From positions 1,426,001-1,490,000 of the forward strand of contig NZ_JACVPZ010000001.1 of assembly GCF_018881605.1 (NCBI RefSeq): 64,000 nt of DNA, in the 5' to 3' direction. Shown in pieces: positions 36,232 through 44,523 of this stretch. The notes under the pieces were generated by a model. It made no database searches. It was given only the letters and a program-made list of their open reading frames with translations, and had not been told where the DNA came from. This stretch comes from Polynucleobacter sp. UB-Tiil-W10 (GTDB taxonomy: Bacteria; Pseudomonadota; Gammaproteobacteria; Burkholderiales; Burkholderiaceae). Position 1 is the first letter of the stretch. Each line of letters opens with the position of its first letter. A program made the position numbers and the translations under genes.

Positions 36232-37008
36232 ATGTCCACATTAAAAGGTAAAACTGCTCTAGTCACTGGCTCTACTAGTGGCATTGGTTTGGGAATGGCC
36301 ATTGCATTGGCAAAGCAAGGTGCAAATATTATGGTGAATGGCTTTGGTGAGAAGGATGAAGCCATTGCCAAAATTAAAGCCTGTGGTGTAGAGGTTGATT
36401 ATCACGGCGCAGATATGAGCAAGCCTGCTGAGATCGAGGACTTGATTAAGCAAACAGAAAAACGTTTTGGTACGCTCGATATACTGATCAATAACGCTGG
36501 TATTCAATACACTGCAAACATTGAAGAGTTTCCAACAGATAAATGGGATGCCATCATCGCCATTAATTTAAGTTCTGCATTTCATACAACACATCATGCA
36601 TTGCCCGGTATGAAAAAACGTAACTGGGGTCGCATTATTAATATTGCTTCAGTGCATGGCTTGGTTGCATCTACCCAGAAGGCAGCTTATGTTGCTGCTA
36701 AACATGGCATTATTGGCCTCACAAAAGTTACCGCTCTTGAAAATGCGCGAACTGGTATTACCTGCAACGCCATTTGTCCAGGTTGGGTTTTAACTCCGCT
36801 AGTGCAGAAACAGGTGGATGCTCGCGCAGAGCGCGAAGGTATTTCTATTGAAGCTGCCAAGACTGCCCTGGTATCCGAGAAGCAGCCCTCTGGAGAATTT
36901 GTCAGTCCCGAGCAATTGGCGGCCCTGGCAGTATTTCTTTGTGGGGCTGATGCATCTGAAGTTCGTGGGGTGGCTTGGAATATGGATGGCGGTTGGACAG
37001 CCCAATAA
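36232..37008 (+). CDS. bdhA: 3-hydroxybutyrate dehydrogenase (SDR)
   Basis: A 258-residue short-chain dehydrogenase that interconverts 3-hydroxybutyrate and acetoacetate with NAD. The cofactor motif TGSTSGIG, the NNAG motif, and the catalytic Ser/Tyr/Lys (ASVHGL, then YVAAKHG) are complete. The PGWVLTPLVQKQ and EKQPSGEF sequences match known bacterial HBDHs. With the phasin at 57691 it points to PHB metabolism. A strong terminator follows at 37034. Confidence 0.93.
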   Translation: MSTLKGKTALVTGSTSGIGLGMAIALAKQGANIMVNGFGEKDEAIAKIKACGVEVDYHGADMSKPAEIEDLIKQTEKRFGTLDILINNAGIQYTANIEEFPTDKWDAIIAINLSSAFHTTHHALPGMKKRNWGRIINIASVHGLVASTQKAAYVAAKHGIIGLTKVTALENARTGITCNAICPGWVLTPLVQKQVDARAEREGISIEAAKTALVSEKQPSGEFVSPEQLAALAVFLCGADASEVRGVAWNMDGGWTAQ

Positions 37009-37033
37009 ACTGCTTCAGGCTGAGTCCCGTTAG

Positions 37034-37063
37034 ATGCCGGCGCGCTTTTTGCCGGCATTTTTC
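37034..37063 (+). terminator. Terminator after bdhA
   Basis: ATGCCGGC (37034-37041) pairs with GCCGGCAT (37051-37058) across a GCGCTTTTT loop and is followed by TTTTTC. A rho-independent terminator for the hydroxybutyrate dehydrogenase gene. Confidence 0.85.
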
Positions 37064-37089
37064 TTAGCCCAAACAAAAACCCCAGAATA

Positions 37090-37113
37090 GTCTATAGTTA
37101 TCGAAAAATAGAC
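37090..37113 (+). promoter_or_regulatory. Inverted repeat in the sodB promoter region
   Basis: GTCTAT (37090-37095) and ATAGAC (37108-37113) form a perfect inverted repeat with a 12-base spacer, 40 bases before the sodB ATG. The arrangement looks like a dimeric operator overlapping the promoter; the regulator is not identifiable. Confidence 0.35.
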
Positions 37114-37152
37114 CACATTTTGCTTAATGTAATTAAAAGGAATATAGATCAA

Positions 37153-37731
37153 ATGGAACACACATTACCTCAGTTGCCATATGCACTGGATGCTTTAGCT
37201 CCATATATCTCCAAGGAAACTTTGGAGTATCACTATGGTAAGCACCACCAAACTTATGTCACTAATTTGAATAATTTAATCAAAGGCACTGAGTTTGAAA
37301 ATGCTTCTCTTGAAGATATTGTTAAGAAATCAGCAGGTGGTGTTTTCAATAATGCCGCACAGGTTTGGAACCATACGTTTTATTGGTTGGGAATGAAGCC
37401 AAATGGCGGCGGTGCACCTACTGGCGCATTGGCCGATGCCATTAATGCTAAGTGGGGTTCATTTGATAAATTCAAAGAAGAGTTTACAAAGTGCGCTGTA
37501 GGAACTTTTGGATCAGGCTGGGCTTGGTTGGTAAAAAAAGCAGATGGCAGTCTCGATCTAGTATCTACTAGCAATGCTGCAACCCCGCTTACTACGGATG
37601 CAAAAGCACTGCTTACCTGCGATGTTTGGGAGCATGCTTACTATATTGATACTCGTAATGCGCGACCAAAATATTTGGAAAATTTTTGGAATTTGGTTAA
37701 TTGGGATTTTGCAAATCAAAACTTTGCTTAA
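37153..37731 (+). CDS. sodB: Iron superoxide dismutase SodB
   Basis: A 192-residue Fe-type superoxide dismutase. Metal ligands lie in [18 protein letters not shown], and [26 protein letters not shown] is conserved. It lacks a signal, so it is cytosolic. The ATG at 37153 matches the family N-terminus ([13 protein letters not shown]) and follows AAAGGAA; a TTG at 37120 would add eleven unlikely residues. The next gene follows closely, and the rubrerythrin-OxyR group is nearby, giving a compact oxidative-stress area. Confidence 0.95.
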   Translation: MEHTLPQLPYALDALAPYISKETLEYHYGKHHQTYVTNLNNLIKGTEFENASLEDIVKKSAGGVFNNAAQVWNHTFYWLGMKPNGGGAPTGALADAINAKWGSFDKFKEEFTKCAVGTFGSGWAWLVKKADGSLDLVSTSNAATPLTTDAKALLTCDVWEHAYYIDTRNARPKYLENFWNLVNWDFANQNFA

Positions 37732-37760
37732 TGAACTAACTCAATATTTAGGAACACTAT

Positions 37761-38354
37761 ATGACTTCTATCTTGACCTCTTTGGGACGTACCGTTTTTG
37801 CGGGATTTGTCCTCCTTGTTTTAATTATCTTGGCTTTGGGCGGCAACTTTAGCTCTGTTGAACTCCCGTTTATTTTCCGTTGGTTGCACGTAATGTTTGG
37901 TGTGATGTGGATCGGTTTGCTCTGGTACTTTAACTTCGTGCAAATTCCTTCGATGCCAAAGATTCCGGATGAGCAAAAACCTGCTATTGGTAAAGTGATT
38001 GCTCCAACGGCATTGTTTTGGTTCCGTTACGCGGCTTTGTTTACAGTAGTAACCGGTTTAATTGTTGCTGGTTTAAATGGTTACTTGCATCAAGCTTTTA
38101 CCTTGCAAGCTCCGTTCCGAGCAATCGGTTTGGGTATGTGGATTGCTTTGATAATGGCCATTAACGTTTGGTTCATTATTTGGCCAAATCAAAAGCGCGC
38201 TTTGGGCATTGTTACCGTTGAAGCTGATGTAAAGGCAAAATCTGCTCGTGTTGCAATGTTGACCTCCCGCTTAAACACAATGCTATCAGTACCAATGTTG
38301 TTCTTGATGGTTGCACAATCACACAACACTACTTGGTTTGTGATCGTTTCTTAA
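37761..38354 (+). CDS. PuuD-like (DUF989) membrane protein
   Basis: A 197-residue membrane protein with four helices, matching the N-terminal membrane domain of urate hydroxylase PuuD. Conserved features are FRWLHVMFGVMWIGLLWYFNFVQIP, ALFWFRYAALFTVVTG and IWPNQKRALG, with candidate haem histidines. It lacks the C-terminal cytochrome c domain of full PuuD, so urate oxidation is not assured. It lies 29 bases after sodB and may be cotranscribed; a terminator follows. Confidence 0.78.
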   Translation: MTSILTSLGRTVFAGFVLLVLIILALGGNFSSVELPFIFRWLHVMFGVMWIGLLWYFNFVQIPSMPKIPDEQKPAIGKVIAPTALFWFRYAALFTVVTGLIVAGLNGYLHQAFTLQAPFRAIGLGMWIALIMAINVWFIIWPNQKRALGIVTVEADVKAKSARVAMLTSRLNTMLSVPMLFLMVAQSHNTTWFVIVS

Positions 38355-38374
38355 TCACTGTCAGTGAGACAAAC

Positions 38375-38401
38375 AAAAAGGCCCGCTCTGCGGGCCTTTT
38401 T
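38375..38401 (+). terminator. Terminator after the PuuD-like gene
   Basis: GGCCCGC (38380-38386), loop TCT, GCGGGCC (38390-38396), then TTTTT, with AAAAA on the left side. A strong, bidirectional rho-independent terminator between the sodB pair and the convergent rubredoxin reductase gene. Confidence 0.92.
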
Positions 38402-38440
38402 GTTTCCTTGATGCAATGAAGTCAAGGAGTAGGGCGATGT

Positions 38441-39625
38441 TTAAGCTAAGATGGCTGGCAATTCCTTGGTCAAGGCACCACGCTGCGCGGTAGCTGTTCC
38501 CATGAGAACAAAGCCCAATAACTTTCCATCCGCAGATTCGAAGCGAGACTCTAGACCGCCTTCAATGGATGTTGTGATCCACTTACCTTCGGCGCCTTTA
38601 GATGGCGGAGAAACGATGGTGGCTAAGGCAGGTGTTTTCACCATCACCGGCATTGCGGGATAGGTGAGTGCAGTAGTTTGCCCTATCAAGGTTGGAGCCA
38701 ATGCTCTTGCAGCTTGCATGATGGGCATCACGTAAGGCAAAACCAAGCCTTCAACTTCGGCACAATCTCCAATAGCAAAGATATTTTTAATATTGGTTTC
38801 GAGTTCGCGATTTACCTGAATGCCAATGCCGGCATTGATACCAGTAGCTTTAGCCAATTCAATTCTAGGCTTTAGTCCAACAGCAGATAAAAAGACATCG
38901 CAAGAAATCAATTTGCCATTCGCTAGAGTGACTTGCAAAGAATCTCCTTGCCGATCAATTGCTTGAACTGTTGTAGAGAGATGCCAGCGTACACCGGCAG
39001 CGCTTAATTTACCTTGCAACTCAAGAGCTGCAGCCTCGGGCAAGAGGCGACCTAAAGCCTGTGGAGCTAGATCAATAACATCTACTTCATAACCACCCAA
39101 CACAAGATCATTAGCAAATTCGCAGCCAATGAGGCCAGCACCTAGAATCGCAATCTTCTTTTTCCCATTGATGGCATCACGAAAACGCGCATAGTCCTCC
39201 AAATCATTGACAGTAATGACTTCATTGGCAGCGCTACCTTGGAGTGGCAAGCGGATTTGATCAGCACCCAAAGCCATGACCAGTTTTCCGTAAGGGATCT
39301 CTCCTTTATTGGTCTGAATGGTTTGTGTACCAACATCAATAGCGCTGACATCACACTCCACTAAAACGGTTAGCTCTAGTTGTGTTGCCATGCCATCTGT
39401 CGGCGTAGAGATTAACTGCGCAGCTTCTTTCTTGCTGGCGAGAGCGGTCGAGAGCATGGGCTTGGAGTAAAAATATCCAGGCTCGCGTGTCACCAGGGTA
39501 ATTGGAACTGCTTTATCCAATTTACGGATTTCACGGATGACGGTGTAGCCAGCTAATCCACTGCCAATGATGACAATCGCAGATTGGGATTGAGGGGTGG
39601 TTTGATCCAAAGCTAAGCTCTCCAA
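38441..39625 (-). CDS. Rubredoxin reductase-type FAD/NAD(P)H oxidoreductase
   Basis: A 394-residue flavoprotein that reduces rubredoxin with NAD(P)H. The FAD site is VIIGSGLAGYT at the N-terminus, the NAD site AILGAGLIGCEF near residue 155, and FAIGDCAEV is the second FAD motif. It lies 43 bases downstream of the rubredoxin gene, which itself follows rubrerythrin, so a NAD(P)H-reductase-rubredoxin-rubrerythrin electron chain is encoded in order. NorW/AlkT are close relatives. Confidence 0.88.
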   Translation of the reverse strand: MESLALDQTTPQSQSAIVIIGSGLAGYTVIREIRKLDKAVPITLVTREPGYFYSKPMLSTALASKKEAAQLISTPTDGMATQLELTVLVECDVSAIDVGTQTIQTNKGEIPYGKLVMALGADQIRLPLQGSAANEVITVNDLEDYARFRDAINGKKKIAILGAGLIGCEFANDLVLGGYEVDVIDLAPQALGRLLPEAAALELQGKLSAAGVRWHLSTTVQAIDRQGDSLQVTLANGKLISCDVFLSAVGLKPRIELAKATGINAGIGIQVNRELETNIKNIFAIGDCAEVEGLVLPYVMPIMQAARALAPTLIGQTTALTYPAMPVMVKTPALATIVSPPSKGAEGKWITTSIEGGLESRFESADGKLLGFVLMGTATAQRGALTKELPAILA

Positions 39626-39668
39626 ATAACGAAAAAGTAAAACAGGGTACGGGGGTAATGAATTGGTC

Positions 39669-39836
39669 TTAGCTTACTTGAACCATTTCAAAGTCGGCCT
39701 TTGCTACGCCGCAGTCAGGACATTCCCAGTCATCTGGAACATCCGCCCAAAGTGTTCCGGCGGGAATCCCATCCTCCGGGATTCCTTTTGCTTCGTCATA
39801 GATATAGCCGCACACGATACATTGATAAGATTTCAT
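39669..39836 (-). CDS. Rubredoxin (short gene)
   Basis: A 55-residue rubredoxin with a single Fe(SCys)4 centre: C6 and C9 ([10 protein letters not shown]) and C39 and C42 ([12 protein letters not shown]), with the family's [11 protein letters not shown]. It is a soluble electron carrier from the downstream reductase to the upstream rubrerythrin. ATG 39836 was chosen because AAGGA is 8 bases upstream; the ATG at 39842 is too close to it. At 55 codons it is easily missed by length cut-offs. Confidence 0.95.
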   Translation of the reverse strand: MKSYQCIVCGYIYDEAKGIPEDGIPAGTLWADVPDDWECPDCGVAKADFEMVQVS

Positions 39837-39897
39837 ATTCATTCCTTAAATAGTTTGTTGATTTTAGATTTAATTCCCAATTCTTTCTGAGTCCTGC

Positions 39898-40383
39898 TTA
39901 TTGGGCTGCAAAAACCTTTGCTTTTTCCAAAGCTTGCTTATAGTGGTTCGCATGGCGCTCTTCAACATTGGCTAGTGCGGCGAAGCGTTTTGCTGCTTTA
40001 GCCAATACCGCCTGAAATTGCTCAGCATGCTCTTTGGATTCCGCAATTTGCCCATCAATTTCCTGTATCGCGGCAGCATTACCTTCTTCCACTGCTGTTT
40101 TACGAAATGATGGATACATTTCAGTGTATTCATAAGTTTCGCCTTCAATGGCGATCTCTAAGGCACGTTCGGGCGTGATTGTGCCAGCAGGGTAGAGTAA
40201 ATCCAAGTGGCCAAACGCATGCATCACTTCTTGATCGGCAGTCGCTTCAAAGATCTTTGCAGTTTCTTCATCGCCAGCAGCGCGAGCCAATTTAGCAAAA
40301 TAACGATACTTGATATGAGCCATAGATTCGCCTGCGAAGGCAGACTCTAAGTTGTGGATAGTTTTGATTTCTGGGCGGGTCAT
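39898..40383 (-). CDS. rbr: Rubrerythrin without rubredoxin domain
   Basis: A 161-residue ferritin-like di-iron peroxidase. Helix motifs with iron ligands are ESMAHIKYRYFA, ADQEVMHAFGH, EYTEMYPSF and EERHANHYKQAL. The C-terminal rubredoxin domain of classical rubrerythrin is absent and is supplied by the separate downstream rubredoxin. The ATG at 40383 has AAGGAAT just upstream; a longer frame to 40443 has no such support. It is divergent from oxyR, which probably regulates it. Confidence 0.92.
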   Translation of the reverse strand: MTRPEIKTIHNLESAFAGESMAHIKYRYFAKLARAAGDEETAKIFEATADQEVMHAFGHLDLLYPAGTITPERALEIAIEGETYEYTEMYPSFRKTAVEEGNAAAIQEIDGQIAESKEHAEQFQAVLAKAAKRFAALANVEERHANHYKQALEKAKVFAAQ

Positions 40384-40491
40384 TTTGATTCCTTTGTTTA
40401 AACAGATGGTTTGTTGAGTTTTCAAGCTTGCTTTCTCAACCATGAATACAGTGTGCGCTTAATTTATTAATCAGTCCAATGAATCATTATG

Positions 40492-40506
40492 ATAGTATTT
40501 ATCTAA
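40492..40506 (+). promoter_or_regulatory. OxyR/LysR-type site upstream of oxyR
   Basis: ATAG, 7 bases, CTAA (40492-40506) matches the OxyR half-operator ATAG-N7-CTAT in 7 of 8 fixed positions. It lies 22 bases before the oxyR ATG in the divergent gap with rubrerythrin. Autoregulation and joint control of the rubrerythrin operon are inferred. Confidence 0.55.
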
Positions 40507-40527
40507 TTATTCGATAATGGAGGGGAA

Positions 40528-41433
40528 ATGGCCAATCTACCGTCTTTACGGCAACTGGGGTATTTCGTTGCATTGGCAAAAGAGCTCAATTTCACCCGTG
40601 CAGCCCAAGCCTGTTTTGTAGGGCAATCGACTTTAAGTGCTGGACTAAAGGAGCTAGAAGATGCTCTAGGAATTCATTTGGTGGAGCGTGATCGCCAAAA
40701 TGTTTCCATTACCCCCATTGGGCTAGAGGTGCTCGAACGTGCCAAACTGATCTTGGCAGCATCGCAGGATTTGGTTGAATATGCAGGCGCTACTGGTAAG
40801 CCAATGACTGCAACCATTCGATTGGGCGTCATACCAACCATTGCGCCATTCTTACTGCCTGCAGTCTTACCAGAAATTCGCAGACGTTTTCCGGAACTCA
40901 AGGTCACCCTCAGGGAGGATCTCACTGCAAACTTACTGTCAAGATTGGCTGAGCATAAATTAGATTTTGCTTTGATTGCCTTGCCCTATGATGTTGAGGG
41001 TCTTCTTGTTCAAGAATTATTTGATGATCATTTTTGGCTAGTTGCTAAAGAGGGGGATCCTGCCTTAAAAGGAAAAGAAGTGACCTTGCCAGCCAAGATG
41101 GCTGAGCGCCTTTTATTGTTGGAGGAGGGTCATTGCTTGCGAGACCATAGTTTGCAAGCATGCAAGCGCGCCGATATTCGGAAGGCAGAAGGCTTGGAAG
41201 CCACTAGCTTGCTGACCTTGTTACAAATGGTGGAGTCTGGTCTTGGCATCGCCTTACTTCCTGGCTTGGCAGTAAAAAGCAGTCTATTAAATAATTCTGA
41301 ATTAGTGGCAAAGGAGTTGGCATCCCCGGCACCTAAACGAGTGATAGCTTTAGTGGCAAGACCCTCTACCGCACATACCCAAGAATTTAGTGCGCTGGCC
41401 AACTGTATTCGTGAGCAATTTGGGGTAACTTAA
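40528..41433 (+). CDS. oxyR: OxyR, peroxide-sensing LysR-type regulator
   Basis: A 301-residue LysR-type regulator with the winged-helix domain at residues 1-65 (LPSLRQLGYFVALAKELNFTR). The two redox cysteines of OxyR are present with the right 9-residue offset: C203 and C212 in GHCLRDHSLQAC, which form a disulfide on peroxide exposure. It is divergent from rubrerythrin and upstream of an old yellow enzyme gene. SD GGAGGGG lies just before the ATG. Confidence 0.95.
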   Translation: MANLPSLRQLGYFVALAKELNFTRAAQACFVGQSTLSAGLKELEDALGIHLVERDRQNVSITPIGLEVLERAKLILAASQDLVEYAGATGKPMTATIRLGVIPTIAPFLLPAVLPEIRRRFPELKVTLREDLTANLLSRLAEHKLDFALIALPYDVEGLLVQELFDDHFWLVAKEGDPALKGKEVTLPAKMAERLLLLEEGHCLRDHSLQACKRADIRKAEGLEATSLLTLLQMVESGLGIALLPGLAVKSSLLNNSELVAKELASPAPKRVIALVARPSTAHTQEFSALANCIREQFGVT

Positions 41434-41515
41434 ACACTCCCACACTTGTTCTGCAAATTAAATCAATTCTTGTTAAAGTCTCCCATCTTATTTATTACTC
41501 ACTAAAAGGCAGCAA

Positions 41516-42616
41516 ATGTCAGGCAAAGAAATGATGTTCACTCCGGTCAATCTTGGATCGATTCAATTAAAAAATCGTCTAGTGATGGCGCCGCTTACTC
41601 GAATGCGTGCAGTTGACGGTGATGTACCCAGCCCGTTAGCAAAAACCTACTACGCACAACGGGCGAGTGCCGGATTAATTATTACTGAGGCTACGCAAAT
41701 TTCTCCTTTGGGCAAAGGTTATCCAGCTACCCCTGGCATCTATTCTCCCGAGCAAACTACAGCTTGGAAAGAGATTGTTGCAGCAGTGCATGCTAAGGGC
41801 GGTTCGATTGTTGCCCAGTTATGGCATGTGGGCCGCATCTCTCATTCTTCTTTGCACCCAGAGCAGGGTATGCCTGAGGCGCCCTCCGCAATTGCTGCGG
41901 CTGGTCAAACCTATGGTGCAGATTGGAAGCTGCATGACTATGAGACACCAAAAGCAATGAGCTTGGAAGATATTGCTCGCTTACTCAAAGAGTTTGAAGT
42001 CGCTGCGCAAAATGCAAAAGCTGCTGGTTTTGATGGTATTGAGATTCACGCAGCGAATGGCTATTTGCTGGACCAGTTCCTGCAAGACAAAACCAATCAA
42101 CGTACCGATGAATTTGGTGGCTCGATTGAGAATCGCCTGCGCTTGCTGAGTCAAGTGATTGAGGCTGTCAGCAAAGTATTTCCAAGTGATCGGGTGGGGG
42201 TTCGTCTTTCACCATACGGCACATTTAACGATATGAGTGATAGTGATCCAGTAACTTTGTTTACTGCAGTAATCGCAAAACTCAATACTTATAACTTGGC
42301 TTATGTGCACATGATCGAGCCTCGCTCAACTAGTGCTGGCGGCGGCGATCAAGTCTATGAAGATGCTCCTGTTACTTCAGAGATGTTCCGTACCGCTTAT
42401 CAAGGAAAATTTATTACAGCTGGTGGCTATGACCAGGCAATGGGTGAAAAGGTGTTAGAAGAGGGCTTAGCCGATGCAGTCGCTTATGGACGACTCTATA
42501 TTGCTAATCCGGACTTAGCGGAGCGATTCCAGCAGGGCGCTGCTCTCAATCCCTATGATCGCACTACTTTTTATGGCGGCAAGGAAGTTGGTTACACAGA
42601 CTACCCAAGTCTTTAA
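41516..42616 (+). CDS. nemA: Alkene reductase, old yellow enzyme family (NemA-like)
   Basis: A 366-residue FMN old yellow enzyme that reduces activated C=C bonds and electrophiles such as N-ethylmaleimide. Motifs are MAPLTRMRA, WHVGRISH, HAANGYLLDQFLQDKTNQRTD (trimmed here) with FGGSIENR, and VAYGRLYIANPDL. The position after oxyR suits detoxification, and oxidative control is possible. It is followed by a strong terminator. Confidence 0.92.
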   Translation: MSGKEMMFTPVNLGSIQLKNRLVMAPLTRMRAVDGDVPSPLAKTYYAQRASAGLIITEATQISPLGKGYPATPGIYSPEQTTAWKEIVAAVHAKGGSIVAQLWHVGRISHSSLHPEQGMPEAPSAIAAAGQTYGADWKLHDYETPKAMSLEDIARLLKEFEVAAQNAKAAGFDGIEIHAANGYLLDQFLQDKTNQRTDEFGGSIENRLRLLSQVIEAVSKVFPSDRVGVRLSPYGTFNDMSDSDPVTLFTAVIAKLNTYNLAYVHMIEPRSTSAGGGDQVYEDAPVTSEMFRTAYQGKFITAGGYDQAMGEKVLEEGLADAVAYGRLYIANPDLAERFQQGAALNPYDRTTFYGGKEVGYTDYPSL

Positions 42617-42649
42617 TGAGCGACCCCAGTAATGGGGTGTACTCTGATC

Positions 42650-42682
42650 AATCCCGCTCTTAAAAAAGCGGGATTATTTTTT
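42650..42682. terminator. Terminator between nemA and the small membrane ORF
   Basis: AATCCCGCT (42650-42658) pairs with AGCGGGATT (42667-42675), followed by ATTTTTTG. It ends nemA on the plus strand. Its right arm holds the stop codon of the minus-strand small gene (42674-42676), and the loop is A-rich on plus (T-rich on minus), so it may act both ways. Confidence 0.85.
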
Positions 42683-42850
42683 GTCTTCGGGATCTTTTAG
42701 TAAATCGTACTGATTAGCGACAAGCAACATTGCAAGGGAAGCGCAACCCATCGCAAAAAATTGCCATTGGTGCAGCATTGCAGTTCCCACAACAGTCATC
42801 AAGACTGTCCAGCCTATTGCCATCTTGGCTTTTTTAGAAAGTGGCTTCAT
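42674..42850 (-). CDS. Small membrane protein downstream of cytochrome b561
   Basis: A 58-residue protein with two hydrophobic segments (AIGWTVLMTVVGTAML and FFAMGCASLAMLLVA) and a charged tail ending LLKDPEDKK. The start ATG 42850 has GGAG ten bases upstream. It follows the cytochrome b561 gene by 23 bases on the same strand, so cotranscription under the Fur site is likely. No family is recognised; below usual length cut-offs. Confidence 0.65.
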   Translation of the reverse strand: MKPLSKKAKMAIGWTVLMTVVGTAMLHQWQFFAMGCASLAMLLVANQYDLLKDPEDKK

Positions 42851-42873
42851 TTAATGATTGCTCCGTCTTTAGT

Positions 42874-43410
42874 TTAGGCGCGTACCTTGTTCAACATACG
42901 ACGAAGTGTATCGTCCTTTATGACGTAATGTTGCCATAAGCCAGCTAAGGCATGAATACCAATTAAAAAGTAGAGTGAGTTTCCGAGAAATTCATGAATT
43001 CCTTCAACGACTTTTTTCATCTCTGGATTGGGGGTAAGCAGTTGAGGCCATACCAAGCCAAAGAAGTGGATTTCTTTGCCGCCATACTGAAAATACAGGA
43101 TGCCAAAGATAGGGGATATCAAGAGCAGGGCATAGAGTAACCAATGCATTGCCTTGGCTAAGGTAACAAATAAAGGTTTTGGGTTCGTGGGTTTAGGAAC
43201 GCCATACTTTAAGCGGATCACTAGGCGAATCGCCATTGCTATAAAAATAAGCTGTCCAATGACACCATGGACTGATTTGCATAGCTCACGAGGCTCACTT
43301 CCTTTAGGGAACTGCCCCTTGAGCTCAATCACCGCAAAAGCAGCCACAACTAGGGCGGCAACAAGCCAGTGGAAGAATATAGAAGCTGGGTGGTATTCAG
43401 TTCTTGTCAT
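42874..43410 (-). CDS. Cytochrome b561
   Basis: A 178-residue four-helix b561-type dihaem cytochrome. The likely haem histidines are in HPASIFFHWLVA, SVHGVIG, KAMHWLLY and GIHALAGLWQH. Members move electrons between quinol and periplasmic acceptors, or reduce superoxide (CybB). A Fur-like site sits 34 bases upstream of the start, so it is probably iron-regulated. A small membrane ORF follows. Confidence 0.9.
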   Translation of the reverse strand: MTRTEYHPASIFFHWLVAALVVAAFAVIELKGQFPKGSEPRELCKSVHGVIGQLIFIAMAIRLVIRLKYGVPKPTNPKPLFVTLAKAMHWLLYALLLISPIFGILYFQYGGKEIHFFGLVWPQLLTPNPEMKKVVEGIHEFLGNSLYFLIGIHALAGLWQHYVIKDDTLRRMLNKVRA

Positions 43411-43443
43411 GGCTGCTAAGTATTAAGTTGATTCATCATAAAT

Positions 43444-43462
43444 GATAATGAATCTCATTAAC
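43444..43462 (-). promoter_or_regulatory. Fur-box-like site before cytochrome b561
   Basis: GATAATGAATCTCATTAAC agrees with the 19-base Fur consensus GATAATGATAATCATTATC at 15 positions and is placed 34 bases before the start of the cytochrome b561 gene. The match is by eye. It predicts derepression of the b561 gene when iron is scarce. Confidence 0.7.
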
Positions 43463-43507
43463 ATTAGCAATATCAGGGGTATTTCCCTCTAATTTAGCCA
43501 ACCAATC

Positions 43508-43699
43508 TCAGTTATTAAGCCTGACCTTGGCGCTGAGTTCGTTTACTGCGCCCCGTTTATCTACTTGGGAGAGTCTCAGAGCTTCAACTTCAAAGTCTAG
43601 TTGTCCAGGATGAAATTCTTCGTCATTTCGCAGGTGAATGACATAGGTCCAGACCAGTTCGCGACCACGGTTTTTAAAGACATCAACTACACGTTTCAT
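43508..43699 (-). CDS. Hypothetical protein, 63 residues
   Basis: A 63-residue soluble protein (starts MKRVVDVFKNRG) with no known domain that I recognise. The ATG at 43699 is preceded by AAGGCGG, a fair SD, and lies 23 bases after the bestrophin-like gene on the same strand, which supports a real gene. Charged and hydrophobic residues alternate in a globular way. Unknown function. Confidence 0.55.
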   Translation of the reverse strand: MKRVVDVFKNRGRELVWTYVIHLRNDEEFHPGQLDFEVEALRLSQVDKRGAVNELSAKVRLNN

Positions 43700-43722
43700 C
43701 TGGACCGCCTTTATGGTGAAGC

Positions 43723-44523
43723 TTATTTATTACCGACAGATGGGCTACTTACATTCATCTGTTGAGCGAGGTTATTTTTTAATGCCACCAAGTTTCTGGC
43801 CTCAATACGAATGACCCCGCCCCTAGGGCTATCAATATCAGCAATTAAAAAGAAGGATACTGAAACGACAAAAGGGAAGATCATGAATAGACCAATATTC
43901 TTCTCAAAATTGCGCGCACCAAATCCGACCAAGAGGTTGGCGCAAATGGCGATCGCTGCCATCAATGCCCAGGCCGTAAAAGGGATGCGGTTCCACCAAG
44001 CAGCTTGTGCGTAACCTTGGGAATTAAGAACCTCATTCATGCCGGAGGCAACTAGTGCCATGACTGGGGTGGCCTGCGTGCGAACAGTCGGAAGAATTTC
44101 ATTCCAAAGGGCAGTTTGCAATTGATCTGTTTTACTGCGGATTTCTTGAATCTTATCTGGACTCTGTTTTGAATAAAACAGAATGCGTTGGTCTATGTAT
44201 TGAAGGAGTAAATCTTTAGTCGCTGCCGACGCTTTAGGGGGCAGTAGATCAGCCCTTAAATACTCAGTTCCAATGGCATTTGCCTCGCCCTCCTCAAATA
44301 CCTCTCGCTGATCATGGCGATCAATAGCCATTGAAAAAGTAAAGCCAATAATCAGGGCTAACAAAGTTAATGTAGCCGTCTGAATAATGCCGAGATCTGC
44401 AGATGTCTCTGTGTCTTTTGTACGGAAGCGACCCAGTATGGCGTGCCCAAACCAAACGGAGAAGGAAAATACTAGGATCGATATGCCAAAGATTGCAAGA
44501 GGGTAGTTGAGGAGATGAAAAAT
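43723..44523 (-). CDS. DUF4239 bestrophin-like membrane protein (ATT start)
   Basis: A 266-residue DUF4239 (bestrophin-like) membrane protein. The first helix (LAIFGISILVFSFSVWFGHAI) and the family core LLALIIGFTFSMAIDRHDQR, EEGEANAIGTEYLRADLLPP are intact; a C-terminal pair of helices follows. The frame runs upstream without an ATG, GTG or usable TTG until the lldD stop, so the apparent start is ATT at 44521-44523, with AGGA nine bases upstream in lldD. A TTG at 44364 would delete the first helix. Probably an ion channel; unproven. Confidence 0.75.
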   Translation of the reverse strand: MFHLLNYPLAIFGISILVFSFSVWFGHAILGRFRTKDTETSADLGIIQTATLTLLALIIGFTFSMAIDRHDQREVFEEGEANAIGTEYLRADLLPPKASAATKDLLLQYIDQRILFYSKQSPDKIQEIRSKTDQLQTALWNEILPTVRTQATPVMALVASGMNEVLNSQGYAQAAWWNRIPFTAWALMAAIAICANLLVGFGARNFEKNIGLFMIFPFVVSVSFFLIADIDSPRGGVIRIEARNLVALKNNLAQQMNVSSPSVGNK

